A stretch of DNA of 56,861 nt from Pseudomonadota bacterium (GCA_030690985.1 JAUYFG010000274.1:1-56861); one strand, 5' to 3'. Positions 1-7,854 are shown, counted from the first letter of the stretch. A program made the numbers and translations. The notes: a model not told the origin generated them from the sequence alone.

Positions 1-61
1 GCCGAATGTTTGGCATTCGGCGGATAACGCCGGCAAGAAGACGCCGGCTCATCCGCCCTAC
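1..61. repeat. REPIN-like element, GTAGGGCGG family (cut by window edge)
   Basis: Palindrome-rich block ending CCGCCCTAC. It matches, in inverted orientation and with about two mismatches over 61 bases, the element at 43773-43833. This makes it a dispersed repeat rather than a local hairpin. It may continue beyond the left edge. Confidence 0.8.
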
Positions 62-74
62 GCGTGCTGCCAGA

Positions 75-104
75 ACGTTGGGCACGCTTCGCTTTGCCCA
101 ACCT
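75..104. repeat. Half REP element, GTAGGTTGGGC family
   Basis: Reads GTTGGGCACGCTTCGC then TTTGCCCAACCTAC. This is the right half of the element that is complete at 22595-22667, 41396-41468 and 54357-54429. The left half is missing here. Confidence 0.8.
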
Positions 105-153
105 ACGTCACTACCGGTAGTGGGTGGGTGGGTTAACCCAATAAGCATGGTTC

Positions 154-238
154 GTAGGATGGGTAGAGCGCCAGCGAAACCCATCACTCCCACCGTGCCA
201 CCGTTTGATGGGTTTCGCTAGCGCTCTACCCATCCTAC
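154..238. repeat. REPIN-like palindrome, GTAGGATGGG family
   Basis: Long imperfect inverted repeat. The left arm GTAGGATGGGTAGAGCG pairs with the right arm CGCTCTACCCATCCTAC, and further pairing runs through the CCAGCGAAACCCATCA region. It sits just downstream of the polyphosphate phosphotransferase stop. It resembles 30953-31029 in architecture. Confidence 0.85.
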
Positions 239-242
239 GCGG

Positions 243-1751
243 CTACGCTTTTTTGTCCTTGTCCTTCACCCGCTTCAACCCGGCTTCGATGCTGTCGCAC
301 AGGGTTTTCATGATCTGGATGCGGGCGTGGTACTTGTTGTTGGCAGGCACCAGGGTCCAGGGCGCGAGCTCGGTGCTGGTGCGGTCGACCATGTCGCATA
401 CGGCCCGCTCGTAATCGTCCCAGCGTTCGCGGTTGCGCCAGTCCTCGTCGGTGATCTTGTAGCGTTTGAAGCCGGTCTTCTCGCGTTCCTTGAACCGCTT
501 CAGTTGCTCTTCCGAACTGATCGTCAGCCAGAACTTCACTACCACGATGTTGTAATTGGCGAGTTGTGCCTCGTACTCGTTGATCTCGTTGTAGGCGCGT
601 AGCCAGTCGTATTCCGAGCAGTAGCCTTCCACTCGTTCCACCAGGACGCGGCCGTACCAGGAGCGGTCGAAGATGGCGATGCGGCCGCGCCGGGGAATGT
701 GGCGCCAGAAGCGCCAGAGATAGGGTTGCGCCTTCTCTTCGTCGGTCGGCGCGGCGATGGGAATGATCTTGTACATGCGTGCATCGAGGGCGCCGGTGAT
801 GCGGCGGACGCTGCCGCCTTTGCCGGCTGCGTCGTTGCCTTCGAATACCCCGACCACCGAGAGTTTTTTGAAGCGCGGGTCGCGGGTCAGGACGTTGAGG
901 CGGCCCTGATAGGTTTCCAGCTTTTTCTCGTAGTCCGCCTTGTCCAGCGTCTGGTTGAGCTTCAGGGATTTCAGGATGTCCAGATTGTCCACCTGCGGCA
1001 GGCTGGGCAGGGTGGGGATGGAGTGGGGTTGCCCGTGCGCGGAGGCCAGGCGCAGGCGCAGGGCTTCCAGGACGATCTTGCCCAGCATCAGGCTGCGATA
1101 GCGTTCGTCGCTGCCTTCGACGATGTACCAGGGGGCCTGTGCCGTGCTGGAGAGACGCAGCGCCTGGGCGCTGGTCTTGCGAAAAATGTCATACAGGCTG
1201 AAGTGATGCCAGTCGCGTTCGGTCACGCGCCAGCGCGTGCGCGGGTCTTTTTCCAGGGCCTTGAGCCGGGTTTCCTGGAAGGGTTTGGACAGGTGAAACC
1301 AGAATTTGAGGATCAGAGCGCCTTCGTCGCTGAGCATCTTCTCGAAGCGGACATTGCGTTCCATGGCTTCTTCCAGATCCACGTTGCGGATATTGCCGTA
1401 GACCCGTTCGAGGATGGGCATGCTGTACCAGGAGCCCTGGAAGATGCCGATCTTGCCGCGTGGCGGCAGGGCGCGCCAGAAACGCCACATGGGCGGACGG
1501 TCGAGCTCCTCGTCGGAGGGTTCGCCCATGCCGTGGGTTTCGACATGGCGCGGGTCCAGCCATTCGTTGAGCAGGTGCACCGATTCGCCACGGCCACCAC
1601 CATCGACACCGCTGATGATGATGATGACCTGGAAGCCGCGTGTTCGTACCAGTTCATCCTGGGCATCCAGCAGCGCCTCGCGCAGGGCGGGGAGTTCCTT
1701 TTCGTAGGTGGCCTTGTCGACCTTGTGGCCGATTTCTGCGGATTCGAACAT
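243..1751 (-). CDS. pap: Polyphosphate:AMP phosphotransferase (two-domain PPK2)
   Basis: This cytosolic enzyme should transfer phosphate from polyphosphate to AMP, giving ADP. The 502-aa product has two tandem PPK2 domains. The C-terminal domain keeps an intact Walker A, GNDAAGKGG at residues 305-313, and the motif FDRSWYGRVLVERVEG. The N-terminal domain has a degenerate loop, SGVDGGGRGES at 47-57. That is the known pattern of class II PPK2 proteins, in which the C-terminal half is catalytic. The start at 1751 is preferred over an ATG at 1781 because GAGGAG lies six bases upstream. No operon partner is visible. The family call is firm; the exact nucleotide preference is inferred. Confidence 0.9.
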   Translation of the reverse strand: MFESAEIGHKVDKATYEKELPALREALLDAQDELVRTRGFQVIIIISGVDGGGRGESVHLLNEWLDPRHVETHGMGEPSDEELDRPPMWRFWRALPPRGKIGIFQGSWYSMPILERVYGNIRNVDLEEAMERNVRFEKMLSDEGALILKFWFHLSKPFQETRLKALEKDPRTRWRVTERDWHHFSLYDIFRKTSAQALRLSSTAQAPWYIVEGSDERYRSLMLGKIVLEALRLRLASAHGQPHSIPTLPSLPQVDNLDILKSLKLNQTLDKADYEKKLETYQGRLNVLTRDPRFKKLSVVGVFEGNDAAGKGGSVRRITGALDARMYKIIPIAAPTDEEKAQPYLWRFWRHIPRRGRIAIFDRSWYGRVLVERVEGYCSEYDWLRAYNEINEYEAQLANYNIVVVKFWLTISSEEQLKRFKEREKTGFKRYKITDEDWRNRERWDDYERAVCDMVDRTSTELAPWTLVPANNKYHARIQIMKTLCDSIEAGLKRVKDKDKKA

Positions 1752-1877
1752 GGTTTTCTCCTCGATAAGCTGCCATGGCAATGGCTGCTTAACGGCAGGA
1801 GTGGCGGAGACTTTAGTTTTGGCTGCGGAAATGGTTGCGGCCTTTCCGGCAGGCGAGTGCAGGCGCTATGGGGGGAT

Positions 1878-1982
1878 GTAGCGCAGGCGTCTCGCCTGCG
1901 GGTTAGGCGAGTGCAGGCGAGACGCCTGCGCTACAGGGGGCGCCTGCGGGTTAGGCAAGTGCAGGCGAGACGCCTGCGCTAC
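1878..1982. repeat. REPIN-like element, GTAGCGCAGGCG family, with duplicated right half
   Basis: A full palindrome (1878-1934, GTAGCGCAGGCG to CGCCTGCGCTAC) is followed by a second copy of its right half ending at 1982. The terminal GTAG, read on the minus strand, supplies the TAG stop of the adjacent diguanylate cyclase gene. Related copies are at 38623-38681 and, as a half, at 50686-50707. Confidence 0.85.
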
Positions 1983-3985
1983 AGGGGCTGTTTTTCGGTG
2001 ATTTCCATTTCCACCCGGTTGCGGCCGCTGTGTTTCGCCCGGTAAAGCGCATGGTCGGCGCGCGCGAGGACAGCATCGGCAGTGCTGTCGCCACGGGCGA
2101 ACAGGGCGACGCCGATGCTGACGCTGTAGTGGACCATTCCAGTTGCGGTTTCAACCTGGGTGTCATTGATTATCTGGCGCAGGCGCTCCGCCAGTTCGCA
2201 CGCGCCTTCGCCATCGGTATCGGGCAGCAGGATGGCGAATTCCTCGCCGCCCAGGCGGCCGAGGTGGTCGCTGCGTCGCAGGATCTGCCGCGCGCCGGCG
2301 GTGAATGACTTGAGGACCGCATCGCCGGCGGCATGGCCGAATTCGTCGTTGACGAGTTTGAAATGGTCGAGATCGAGCATGAGCAGCGCGGCGGCTTCGC
2401 CGTAGCGCTGATGGCGTGCCAGTTCCTGTTCCAGTTGCTGCAGGAAGTGGCGCCGGTTGTGTGCGCCGGTGAGTGAGTCGGTCGTGGCCAGGAGGCGCAA
2501 CTGCTGGGCATGCGCCTGGCGCTCGGAGATGTCCTGAAATACCACCACCGCCCCTACGCGGACGCCGTTCTTCAGCACCGGGGTGACCGTGAGGGCAACC
2601 GGGAAGCCACTGCCGTCGCGGCGCCAGAACCATTCCTCCTCTTCGTGCCGCGGCCGGCCGTCGGCCAGGGTCAGCGCGATGGGGCAGTCGGCGTGCAGGT
2701 AGTCGCGGCCATCGGCATGGTGGTGATGGAACAGCAGATGCTGGTCGCGCCCCAGCACGTTTTCGCCAGAGAGGCCGAGCATGCGCAGCGCGGCCGGGTT
2801 GATGAAGGTCGCGTGGCCTTTCAGGTTGACCCCATAGACACCTTCGCCCAGGCCCATGAGCAGCAACTGGAAGCGGGCTTCACTCTCGTTCAATGCGATT
2901 GCTTTCTGTTCCACCTGAAACCTCCAGCGGCGCTGCGTATTGCGCAGCAGCCAGAGCAGGAGCAATTGGGCAATGCAGTAACCGAGCAGGGCACCACCGG
3001 CCAGCGTCATCTGTGCCTGGCGATGGCGGTGCACCAGGTTGCCCACGTCGCGCCAGATCAACACCGAGCCGACAGCAGGCCGTTTGGCGCTCAGCACGCC
3101 GAGATAATCGCGTAGGGGTATCCGGGTGATATGCAGGATGCTGCCTTGATAGGGCAGCAGCCAGGAAAGTGGCCGGTCGCGGAATTCAGGGAACGGGATG
3201 TGGCCCAGCAAATCTTTGAATTCCAGACGAGAACTGGCTTCCAGATAGCAATCACAACCGTTTTTCTGGCGCATTCCTTCGCGGTATTCACGCCAGACCG
3301 AAGATTCCACATGTTCGGGTTTGAGTAGAACGGCAAAGCCGGCGCCCAGTTGCCGGTCGAGCAGGCCGAGTTGTGTGTTGAATGCCGTGCCGGCTTCCAG
3401 GGAGCCGATCAGGCGGGTGGTGCCATCGGTATCGATGGCTTCGACCGGTACCACACCGCGTACCCCGGATTGCACGCGGCCGGTTTCGAACCCGGCGCGC
3501 GGCTGGCGGTCGCGGAGGGTGTCCTCGATGATGTGGCGCAACCCATCCATGCGGTCGCCATAGCGTTCCGGCGCATGGACGCGCAGGAAGGAGAGGACGC
3601 CCGGGCCGAGATGGAATTGCAGTTGGCGCACGCCGAACCGGGTCTGCATGTAATGCCATTGTGGTTCCACTCGGGCGAGCAGCGCGGCGCGCACACGCGC
3701 GGCGCGTGCGCCGCCGGCACCGCCGCCTTCAGCCAGTATCGCGGCACGGCCCTGGTCGAACAGGCGTTGCACTTCCGGGTCAGCCGCCAGCAGGCTGGCG
3801 AGGGCAAGCATCTGCTGCTCCAGATTGCCCACGGCGACTTCGAACGCGGTCTGTAGCCGGCCGGCATCCTGGTTAAGCTGAACTTGCAGCTCATGTTCGT
3901 GATCGCGCCACACCAATGCGGTGATGGCGGCGAAGATGATGAGCAGAAGGGCGCTGGCAAGCCAGGTGAGCAGGCGGAAGTGCAT
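1979..3985 (-). CDS. Membrane sensor diguanylate cyclase (periplasmic sensor, PAS, GGDEF)
   Basis: The 668-aa protein should make cyclic di-GMP in response to an extracytoplasmic and/or PAS-sensed signal. An N-terminal membrane segment (about 5-26) precedes a periplasmic domain of about 290 residues that resembles a Cache-type sensor. A second membrane segment (about 325-345) follows, then a PAS domain (about 365-490) and a GGDEF domain. The catalytic motif is intact as GGEEF (579-583). RRSD (570-573), placed five residues before it, is a product-inhibition I-site. The stop codon TAG lies in a repeat element. Signal and output are unknown. Confidence 0.88.
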   Translation of the reverse strand: MHFRLLTWLASALLLIIFAAITALVWRDHEHELQVQLNQDAGRLQTAFEVAVGNLEQQMLALASLLAADPEVQRLFDQGRAAILAEGGGAGGARAARVRAALLARVEPQWHYMQTRFGVRQLQFHLGPGVLSFLRVHAPERYGDRMDGLRHIIEDTLRDRQPRAGFETGRVQSGVRGVVPVEAIDTDGTTRLIGSLEAGTAFNTQLGLLDRQLGAGFAVLLKPEHVESSVWREYREGMRQKNGCDCYLEASSRLEFKDLLGHIPFPEFRDRPLSWLLPYQGSILHITRIPLRDYLGVLSAKRPAVGSVLIWRDVGNLVHRHRQAQMTLAGGALLGYCIAQLLLLWLLRNTQRRWRFQVEQKAIALNESEARFQLLLMGLGEGVYGVNLKGHATFINPAALRMLGLSGENVLGRDQHLLFHHHHADGRDYLHADCPIALTLADGRPRHEEEEWFWRRDGSGFPVALTVTPVLKNGVRVGAVVVFQDISERQAHAQQLRLLATTDSLTGAHNRRHFLQQLEQELARHQRYGEAAALLMLDLDHFKLVNDEFGHAAGDAVLKSFTAGARQILRRSDHLGRLGGEEFAILLPDTDGEGACELAERLRQIINDTQVETATGMVHYSVSIGVALFARGDSTADAVLARADHALYRAKHSGRNRVEMEITEKQPL

Positions 3986-4095
3986 GGCGCATTTTCGCCC
4001 ACGGCAAGCCGTTTACAGCAGTCGATTGTCCCGGTGTTCGGAAAAATGGCGTTTCCCGGAACCCGCTTGCGCCGTGCCGAAGACCCTCTGAATGA

Positions 4096-5004
4096 TTACC
4101 CGCGCAGATTGCGCAGATGGTCGTGGTAACGGGCGCGATAGAGCAGGCGGCGATGGTCCGGGTGATCGGAGAAACCGGAGCGGGTGTGCGGGATGTTGTT
4201 GCAGATCACGCCCATACCGGGTTGCAGACCGAGGGTGAAGAGGCCCGGGGGGTCGCCCGCAAGCAGGTCGGCCAGCGCACCGACGGCGGCCAGCGTGGCT
4301 GCATCCTGTTTCCAGGCGATGCTCTTGGTGCGGGCGGTGTAGCGCAAGTGCAGGGTTGGAAACTGCTGTGGCCCGCTATCCACCAGGAAAGACGGGCCGG
4401 ATTCGTCGGGGCGCGCCACGCCCAACTCATCGGTGCGCGCCGGGATGGTCATGGCGTCTTCGGCCATCAGGGCGCGAATATGCATGGGGTCGGCGTCGCG
4501 CAGAGCGATGTAGGCAAGCTCGTGGTCGTACAGGTCGTTGATGCCGCCCGCGTCGGCGGCGCGTACGCAATGCAGGGTCATGGCCCAGATGCGCCGCTCG
4601 GGCGGGTTGTAGTAGCCGTCTGTATGCCAGCGGATCGGCTTGTGGGTGTAGGGGATGAATTCGCCGCGCTGCTGGCCATCTTCATCGTGTGGGGTGAGGC
4701 TGGAAATGCCGTCCTCGTCCGCCAGCCAGTTGGCGTCCAGGTGGGTCAGGCCAAATTGCGCAGCGAGTTGGCTGATTGATTCCTTGTCTTCGGTTTCGCC
4801 CAGATCGGTGGCGTAGATCGCCATGTTGGTCTTGGCGATCAGCTTCCAGATGGCCTGGTATTCGCTGTCGGAGAGATAGCGCGGGTCACGCACCTTGACG
4901 ATGAGGTCTTCGCCGCGCGTCGGGTAATTCGCCAACTTGGCGGCGCGCCAGGCCTGGTAGCCGGCTTCGTTGTCGGGGTGGAAGGGGGAGTCGGCGGGGA
5001 TCAT
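4096..5004 (-). CDS. TauD/TfdA-family Fe(II)/2-oxoglutarate dioxygenase
   Basis: The 302-aa protein has the fold-diagnostic iron ligands: WHTD at 126-129 (His127, Asp129) and the distal NNIPHTRSG (His273), with Arg residues downstream for 2-oxoglutarate. Members hydroxylate small substrates; TauD releases sulfite from taurine. The substrate cannot be read from sequence. It is the last gene of the operon divergent from dsr, so a sulfonate or other sulfur compound is plausible, but that is inference. The start at 5004 has no Shine-Dalgarno and is preceded by AATCCAAA-type heptad repeats. Confidence 0.85.
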   Translation of the reverse strand: MIPADSPFHPDNEAGYQAWRAAKLANYPTRGEDLIVKVRDPRYLSDSEYQAIWKLIAKTNMAIYATDLGETEDKESISQLAAQFGLTHLDANWLADEDGISSLTPHDEDGQQRGEFIPYTHKPIRWHTDGYYNPPERRIWAMTLHCVRAADAGGINDLYDHELAYIALRDADPMHIRALMAEDAMTIPARTDELGVARPDESGPSFLVDSGPQQFPTLHLRYTARTKSIAWKQDAATLAAVGALADLLAGDPPGLFTLGLQPGMGVICNNIPHTRSGFSDHPDHRRLLYRARYHDHLRNLRG

Positions 5005-5039
5005 GTGATTTTGGATTTTGGATTTCGGGGGAGGGCGGC
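5005..5039. repeat. Degenerate heptad repeats (ATCCAAA/ATCCGAA type)
   Basis: The short gap between the dioxygenase start and the upstream gene reads, on the minus strand, CCGAAATCCAAAATCC followed by AAAATCAC and the ATG. It belongs to the same heptad family seen at 50708-50742 and inside cheA (56035-56086). It replaces a normal ribosome binding site. Confidence 0.6.
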
Positions 5040-5624
5040 TTACTCTTTGCTCTCCGCCGGATAAAACCCGTCCATGTTCTTCTTCACCATGCCCTGCATC
5101 TCGGGCATTTCGATATCCATGATCTGATCCTGGATCCAGGTCTGGTCGGATTGCTCCATGATTTCGCGGATTTGCAGGGAGAGAAAACGCAGCGCGGGGA
5201 AACTGGCTTTTTCTTCGGGGAAGTCGAATGCCGCGTAATCGCCCATGCGCCGATTGGTTAGATCGATGAAGCCAGCCTGGTAGTCGTAGTCCGGGTCTTT
5301 CTCGCCGCCGGTAACTTCGATGATGTTTTCTTCCATGATCTCGGCCAGACGCACACCGACCGCGCTGACCACGTCCTGGCGTAGTTCGTCATCCATGCGG
5401 TTGAAGGCCAGGCGGTCGACGTAATGGACCAGAAAGCAGGCCATTTCGCCGATGATGCGGAAGCCGCGCTGCGGCGTGATGATGTCGAAATCGGCTTTGG
5501 ACAGATTGTCGATGGTGCGGTCGCACAGGCGCCAGATGGTGGAGGCGAGGACGGTGGCGACTTCGGCAGGATCGCGTTGTTCGCCTTCCTTCTTGAACCA
5601 GACGGTTTTGACTCTGAGTGCCAT
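5040..5624 (-). CDS. Conserved-looking protein of unknown function, dsr-linked operon
   Basis: The 194-aa soluble protein begins MALRVKTVWFKKEGEQRDP. It appears mostly alpha-helical, with no signal peptide, membrane segment, Cys motif or recognisable catalytic signature. It is acidic toward the C-terminus and ends in a Met-rich stretch (MDIEMPEMQGMVKK). The start at 5624 was chosen over 5669 because GGAGAATAACC precedes it and the upstream sulfurtransferase gene ends two bases earlier, which implies translational coupling. Its position suggests a role with the sulfurtransferase and DsrC-like protein. No function is assigned. Confidence 0.75.
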   Translation of the reverse strand: MALRVKTVWFKKEGEQRDPAEVATVLASTIWRLCDRTIDNLSKADFDIITPQRGFRIIGEMACFLVHYVDRLAFNRMDDELRQDVVSAVGVRLAEIMEENIIEVTGGEKDPDYDYQAGFIDLTNRRMGDYAAFDFPEEKASFPALRFLSLQIREIMEQSDQTWIQDQIMDIEMPEMQGMVKKNMDGFYPAESKE

Positions 5625-5626
5625 GG

Positions 5627-6475
5627 TTATTCTCCGGTGGCGATGGGCCTGGCGGGATCGCGTATCCATTCGCTCCAGGAGCCGGGGTAGAGGCGCGAGC
5701 CGGGCAGGCCGGCGACTTCCATGGCGAGCAGGTTGTGGCAGGCGGTGACGCCGGAGCCGCAGGTATGAATGACCTGCCAGGGCGCGCGGCCTTTCATCAA
5801 GGCCTGATAGTTTTCGCGCAACGCTTCGGGCGGCAGGAAGGTGCCGTCGATGTCGAGGTTCTCGTCGAATGGCCAGTTTATGGAGCCGGGAATATGCCCG
5901 GCGACTGGGTCGAGCGGCTCGAATTCGCCGCTGAAACGACGGTCTGGACGCGCGTCGATGATCAGCGCGTCACCAGTCTGTGAGGCGCGCAACAGGTCAT
6001 CGGCATTAACGATCTGGCTGGGTTCCGGCAGGCAGGCGCAATTGCCTTTGCGTGGCGCCGGCAACTCGGCCGTCAGTGGCCGCTTTTCCTTGCGCCACTT
6101 GGGTATGCCGCCGTCAAGCAGGGCGGCGCCGGGGTGGCCGAGCCAGCGCAGCATCCACCACAGACGCACGGCCATCGCGCCATAGCTGTCGTCGTACACG
6201 ACAACCTGTTTGTTGACGCCGACACCCCAGCTGCAAAGCCGCTCCGCCAGGTCATGGACATCGGGTAAAGGGTGGCGGCCGGTGTTGTCGGTAACTGGCG
6301 CGGACATGTCTTCATCGAGATGAACGTAGCGCGCGCCGGGAATGTGATCTTTGAGGTAGGCCTGACGTCCGGCTTCCGGATCGGTCAGGGTGAATCGGCA
6401 GTCGAAGACAATCCAGTTGGGATCATCGAGATGAGCGGCCAGGTCTTCAGTAGTAACCAGGGTGTTGATGAACAT
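5627..6475 (-). CDS. sseA: 3-Mercaptopyruvate-type sulfurtransferase (tandem rhodanese)
   Basis: The 282-aa protein has two rhodanese domains: an inactive N-terminal one (about 5-125) and a catalytic one (about 155-280). The active-site loop is CGSGVTA with Cys239. That is the mercaptopyruvate sulfurtransferase signature rather than the CRKGVT loop of thiosulfate:cyanide sulfurtransferases. Such enzymes form a Cys persulfide and pass sulfane sulfur to acceptors. Being two bases from the next gene and next to a DsrC-family gene suggests persulfide delivery in sulfur oxidation (inference). The symbol is by family resemblance. Confidence 0.85.
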   Translation of the reverse strand: MFINTLVTTEDLAAHLDDPNWIVFDCRFTLTDPEAGRQAYLKDHIPGARYVHLDEDMSAPVTDNTGRHPLPDVHDLAERLCSWGVGVNKQVVVYDDSYGAMAVRLWWMLRWLGHPGAALLDGGIPKWRKEKRPLTAELPAPRKGNCACLPEPSQIVNADDLLRASQTGDALIIDARPDRRFSGEFEPLDPVAGHIPGSINWPFDENLDIDGTFLPPEALRENYQALMKGRAPWQVIHTCGSGVTACHNLLAMEVAGLPGSRLYPGSWSEWIRDPARPIATGE

Positions 6476-6488
6476 GGGGAGCCTTGGT

Positions 6489-6566
6489 GCAGGAGCGGGC
6501 TTGCCCGCGATTTTCGGCGGTGGCGTTTTGGGCTGCCGCGATTATCGCCGGCAAGCGGGCTCCTAC
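6489..6566. repeat. REPIN-like element, GTAGGAGCGGGC family (no insert)
   Basis: An inverted repeat running from GCAGGAGCGGGCTTGC to GCAAGCGGGCTCCTAC inside the operon, between the sulfurtransferase and DsrC-like genes. It is the uninterrupted relative of 45559-45710 and 48994-49109, which carry a 57-bp insert. Confidence 0.85.
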
Positions 6567-6569
6567 GGG

Positions 6570-6902
6570 TTAGTAACCGCCCTTGCCGAATGGCTTGGTC
6601 ATACCGGACACGCGGGCGGCCTGGCGCGCAGGCTGGCTGGGGAATAGCTCATAGAGCGCTTTTTTCCAGTCGGTGCCAGGGTGCATCTCGTCCAGTTCGG
6701 CAACCATGGCGCGGAAGTTGGGGGTATGGCCATCTTCCCGGTACTTGTCGCGCAGGTAGTTGACGACTTGCCAATGCTCGTCGGTCAGGTTGATTTTCTC
6801 GGCGGCGGCGATGATCTCGACGATCTCGTCGCTGAAGTTGGCTTCCAGCAGGAATTCTTCTTCACCAGTTTCCAGTTCTTCGCCGTTAAGAATGTAGCCC
6901 AC
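6570..6902 (-). CDS. DsrC/TusE-family protein lacking both functional cysteines (RspA-like)
   Basis: The 110-aa protein has the DsrC fold signature in order: LTDEHWQVVNYLRDKYRE, the central helix, then KKALYELFPSQPARQAARVSGMTKP near the C-terminus. True DsrC ends KQACKIAGLPKPTGC. Here both Cys positions are gone (QAAR; KPFGKGGY), so it cannot carry a trisulfide or disulfide. Cys-less homologues have been grouped as RspA, proposed to be regulatory. GTG start at 6902 with AGGAG upstream. It contrasts with the cysteine-complete DsrC at 11825-12160. A binding decoy, scaffold or regulator of Dsr or transfer proteins is plausible but unproven. Confidence 0.87.
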   Translation of the reverse strand: MGYILNGEELETGEEEFLLEANFSDEIVEIIAAAEKINLTDEHWQVVNYLRDKYREDGHTPNFRAMVAELDEMHPGTDWKKALYELFPSQPARQAARVSGMTKPFGKGGY

Positions 6903-6953
6903 GGTTTTTCTCCTATTTCACGGGTTAAAAAAACAGATGACCGACTGGTACGC

Positions 6954-7607
6954 TCAGACGGTCGATACTTCTTTGATCGACTTGTGCGGTATGAAGATGC
7001 CGCAGCCCAATTTGCGGTGGTGTCCCAGACCCTGCTCCTGCACCGCCAGTGAATGCGCCAGACTGAGGTCATGCAACATCAACGTGTGGCCGCTGATCTC
7101 CCCATCGGGGGTGCGCATTTTACGTTGCAACCCCGGTATCAGTCCGCACTGGATGCCCATTTCGTCGAGTTTTCTCCTCACCTCAAGCAAAATCGCTGCT
7201 TCGTCGGCGTTACCCAGCGTCACGAAATGGGAATACAGCGTGCCAAATGGCGTCAGGTTTTTCTCTTTCAAGGGACCGACAACCAGATTGCCGGCCCCTG
7301 GGTCGATGCTCTGGCCGACCAGCGCAAGCGCGGCTTCCAGGCGCGCTACCGGAAGACGCAATACCAGTTTCACTCGCCGATTGATCACCAGATTGTCATT
7401 GCGACCGCTCGGTGCGCCATGTACCGGGTGTATGCCGGCCTCGGGGGTGTCGGCCAGCCAGGGCAGATGTCGCAGCACTTCAGCGTAAAGCGCGGGGCCG
7501 TGGTCTGCGGGGATTTCCCCGCCTGACAAGTCATAGTGGAGGTCCAGTACTTTGGGCGTGAACTTCATATCTTTCACGGCGTCCCATTCCGGGTTGTACA
7601 TGCGCAT
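6954..7607 (-). CDS. Orphan Cas6/Cmx6-like RAMP protein
   Basis: The 217-aa protein resembles the Cas6/Cmx6 (type I-MYXAN) family. It has an N-terminal DLSGGEIPADHGPALYAEV (His36), then EAGIHPVHGA, then two ferredoxin-like halves. The diagnostic glycine-rich loop is GLGHHRKLGCGIF at residues 193-205. Cas6 proteins cleave CRISPR precursor RNA. No CRISPR repeat array or other cas gene is visible in this window. It starts four bases after the upstream gene's stop, with GAGGA as ribosome binding site, and is followed by the DsrC-like gene. It is either a domesticated RNA endonuclease or RNA-binding protein, or a RAMP-fold protein with another role. Confidence 0.75.
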   Translation of the reverse strand: MRMYNPEWDAVKDMKFTPKVLDLHYDLSGGEIPADHGPALYAEVLRHLPWLADTPEAGIHPVHGAPSGRNDNLVINRRVKLVLRLPVARLEAALALVGQSIDPGAGNLVVGPLKEKNLTPFGTLYSHFVTLGNADEAAILLEVRRKLDEMGIQCGLIPGLQRKMRTPDGEISGHTLMLHDLSLAHSLAVQEQGLGHHRKLGCGIFIPHKSIKEVSTV

Positions 7608-7611
7608 GGGG

Positions 7612-7854
7612 TCAGTCCTCGGCGGGCGGGGGAGGGGAGTCGGTGGCCAGTGGCGTGGCCCACTTCAACATTTCTTCCGCCCAGTATTTAGCGGTTGTGG
7701 GATCGACGTCGAAAATGGTGAAACGCGCGCCACGTTCCCGAATCCGCAAGCGCAGCATCGGCGTGCCGCCTGCTTCATAGCGTGCCTCCTGCAACTCGAT
7801 TTCCTGGTTGCCGAAGGGGTTGCGGAACTTGGTGAGAGAGGTGATCTGGTCCAT
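7612..7854 (-). CDS. Small protein of unknown function, first gene of the dsr-divergent operon
   Basis: The 80-aa protein MDQITSLTKFRNPFGNQE... has a predicted beta-rich core (RYEAGGTPMLRLRIRERGARFTIFDVD), a helix (TTAKYWAEEMLKWA) and a Pro-rich acidic tail. It has no Cys, signal peptide or membrane segment. I do not recognise the family. It lies four bases upstream of the Cas6-like gene, so the two are surely co-translated. There is no Shine-Dalgarno before the ATG. A TATACT sequence ends eight bases upstream, which would fit a leaderless transcript (weak inference). Confidence 0.7.
   Translation of the reverse strand: MDQITSLTKFRNPFGNQEIELQEARYEAGGTPMLRLRIRERGARFTIFDVDPTTAKYWAEEMLKWATPLATDSPPPPAED

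Noticed and set aside
699-2045. A 448-codon plus-strand frame opposite the polyphosphate phosphotransferase
   Set aside because: Runs through the antisense of pap and into repeat DNA; composition is biased and no family is recognisable.
5627-6475. Thiosulfate:cyanide rhodanese
   Set aside because: The active loop is CGSGVTA, typical of mercaptopyruvate sulfurtransferases, not CRKGVT.
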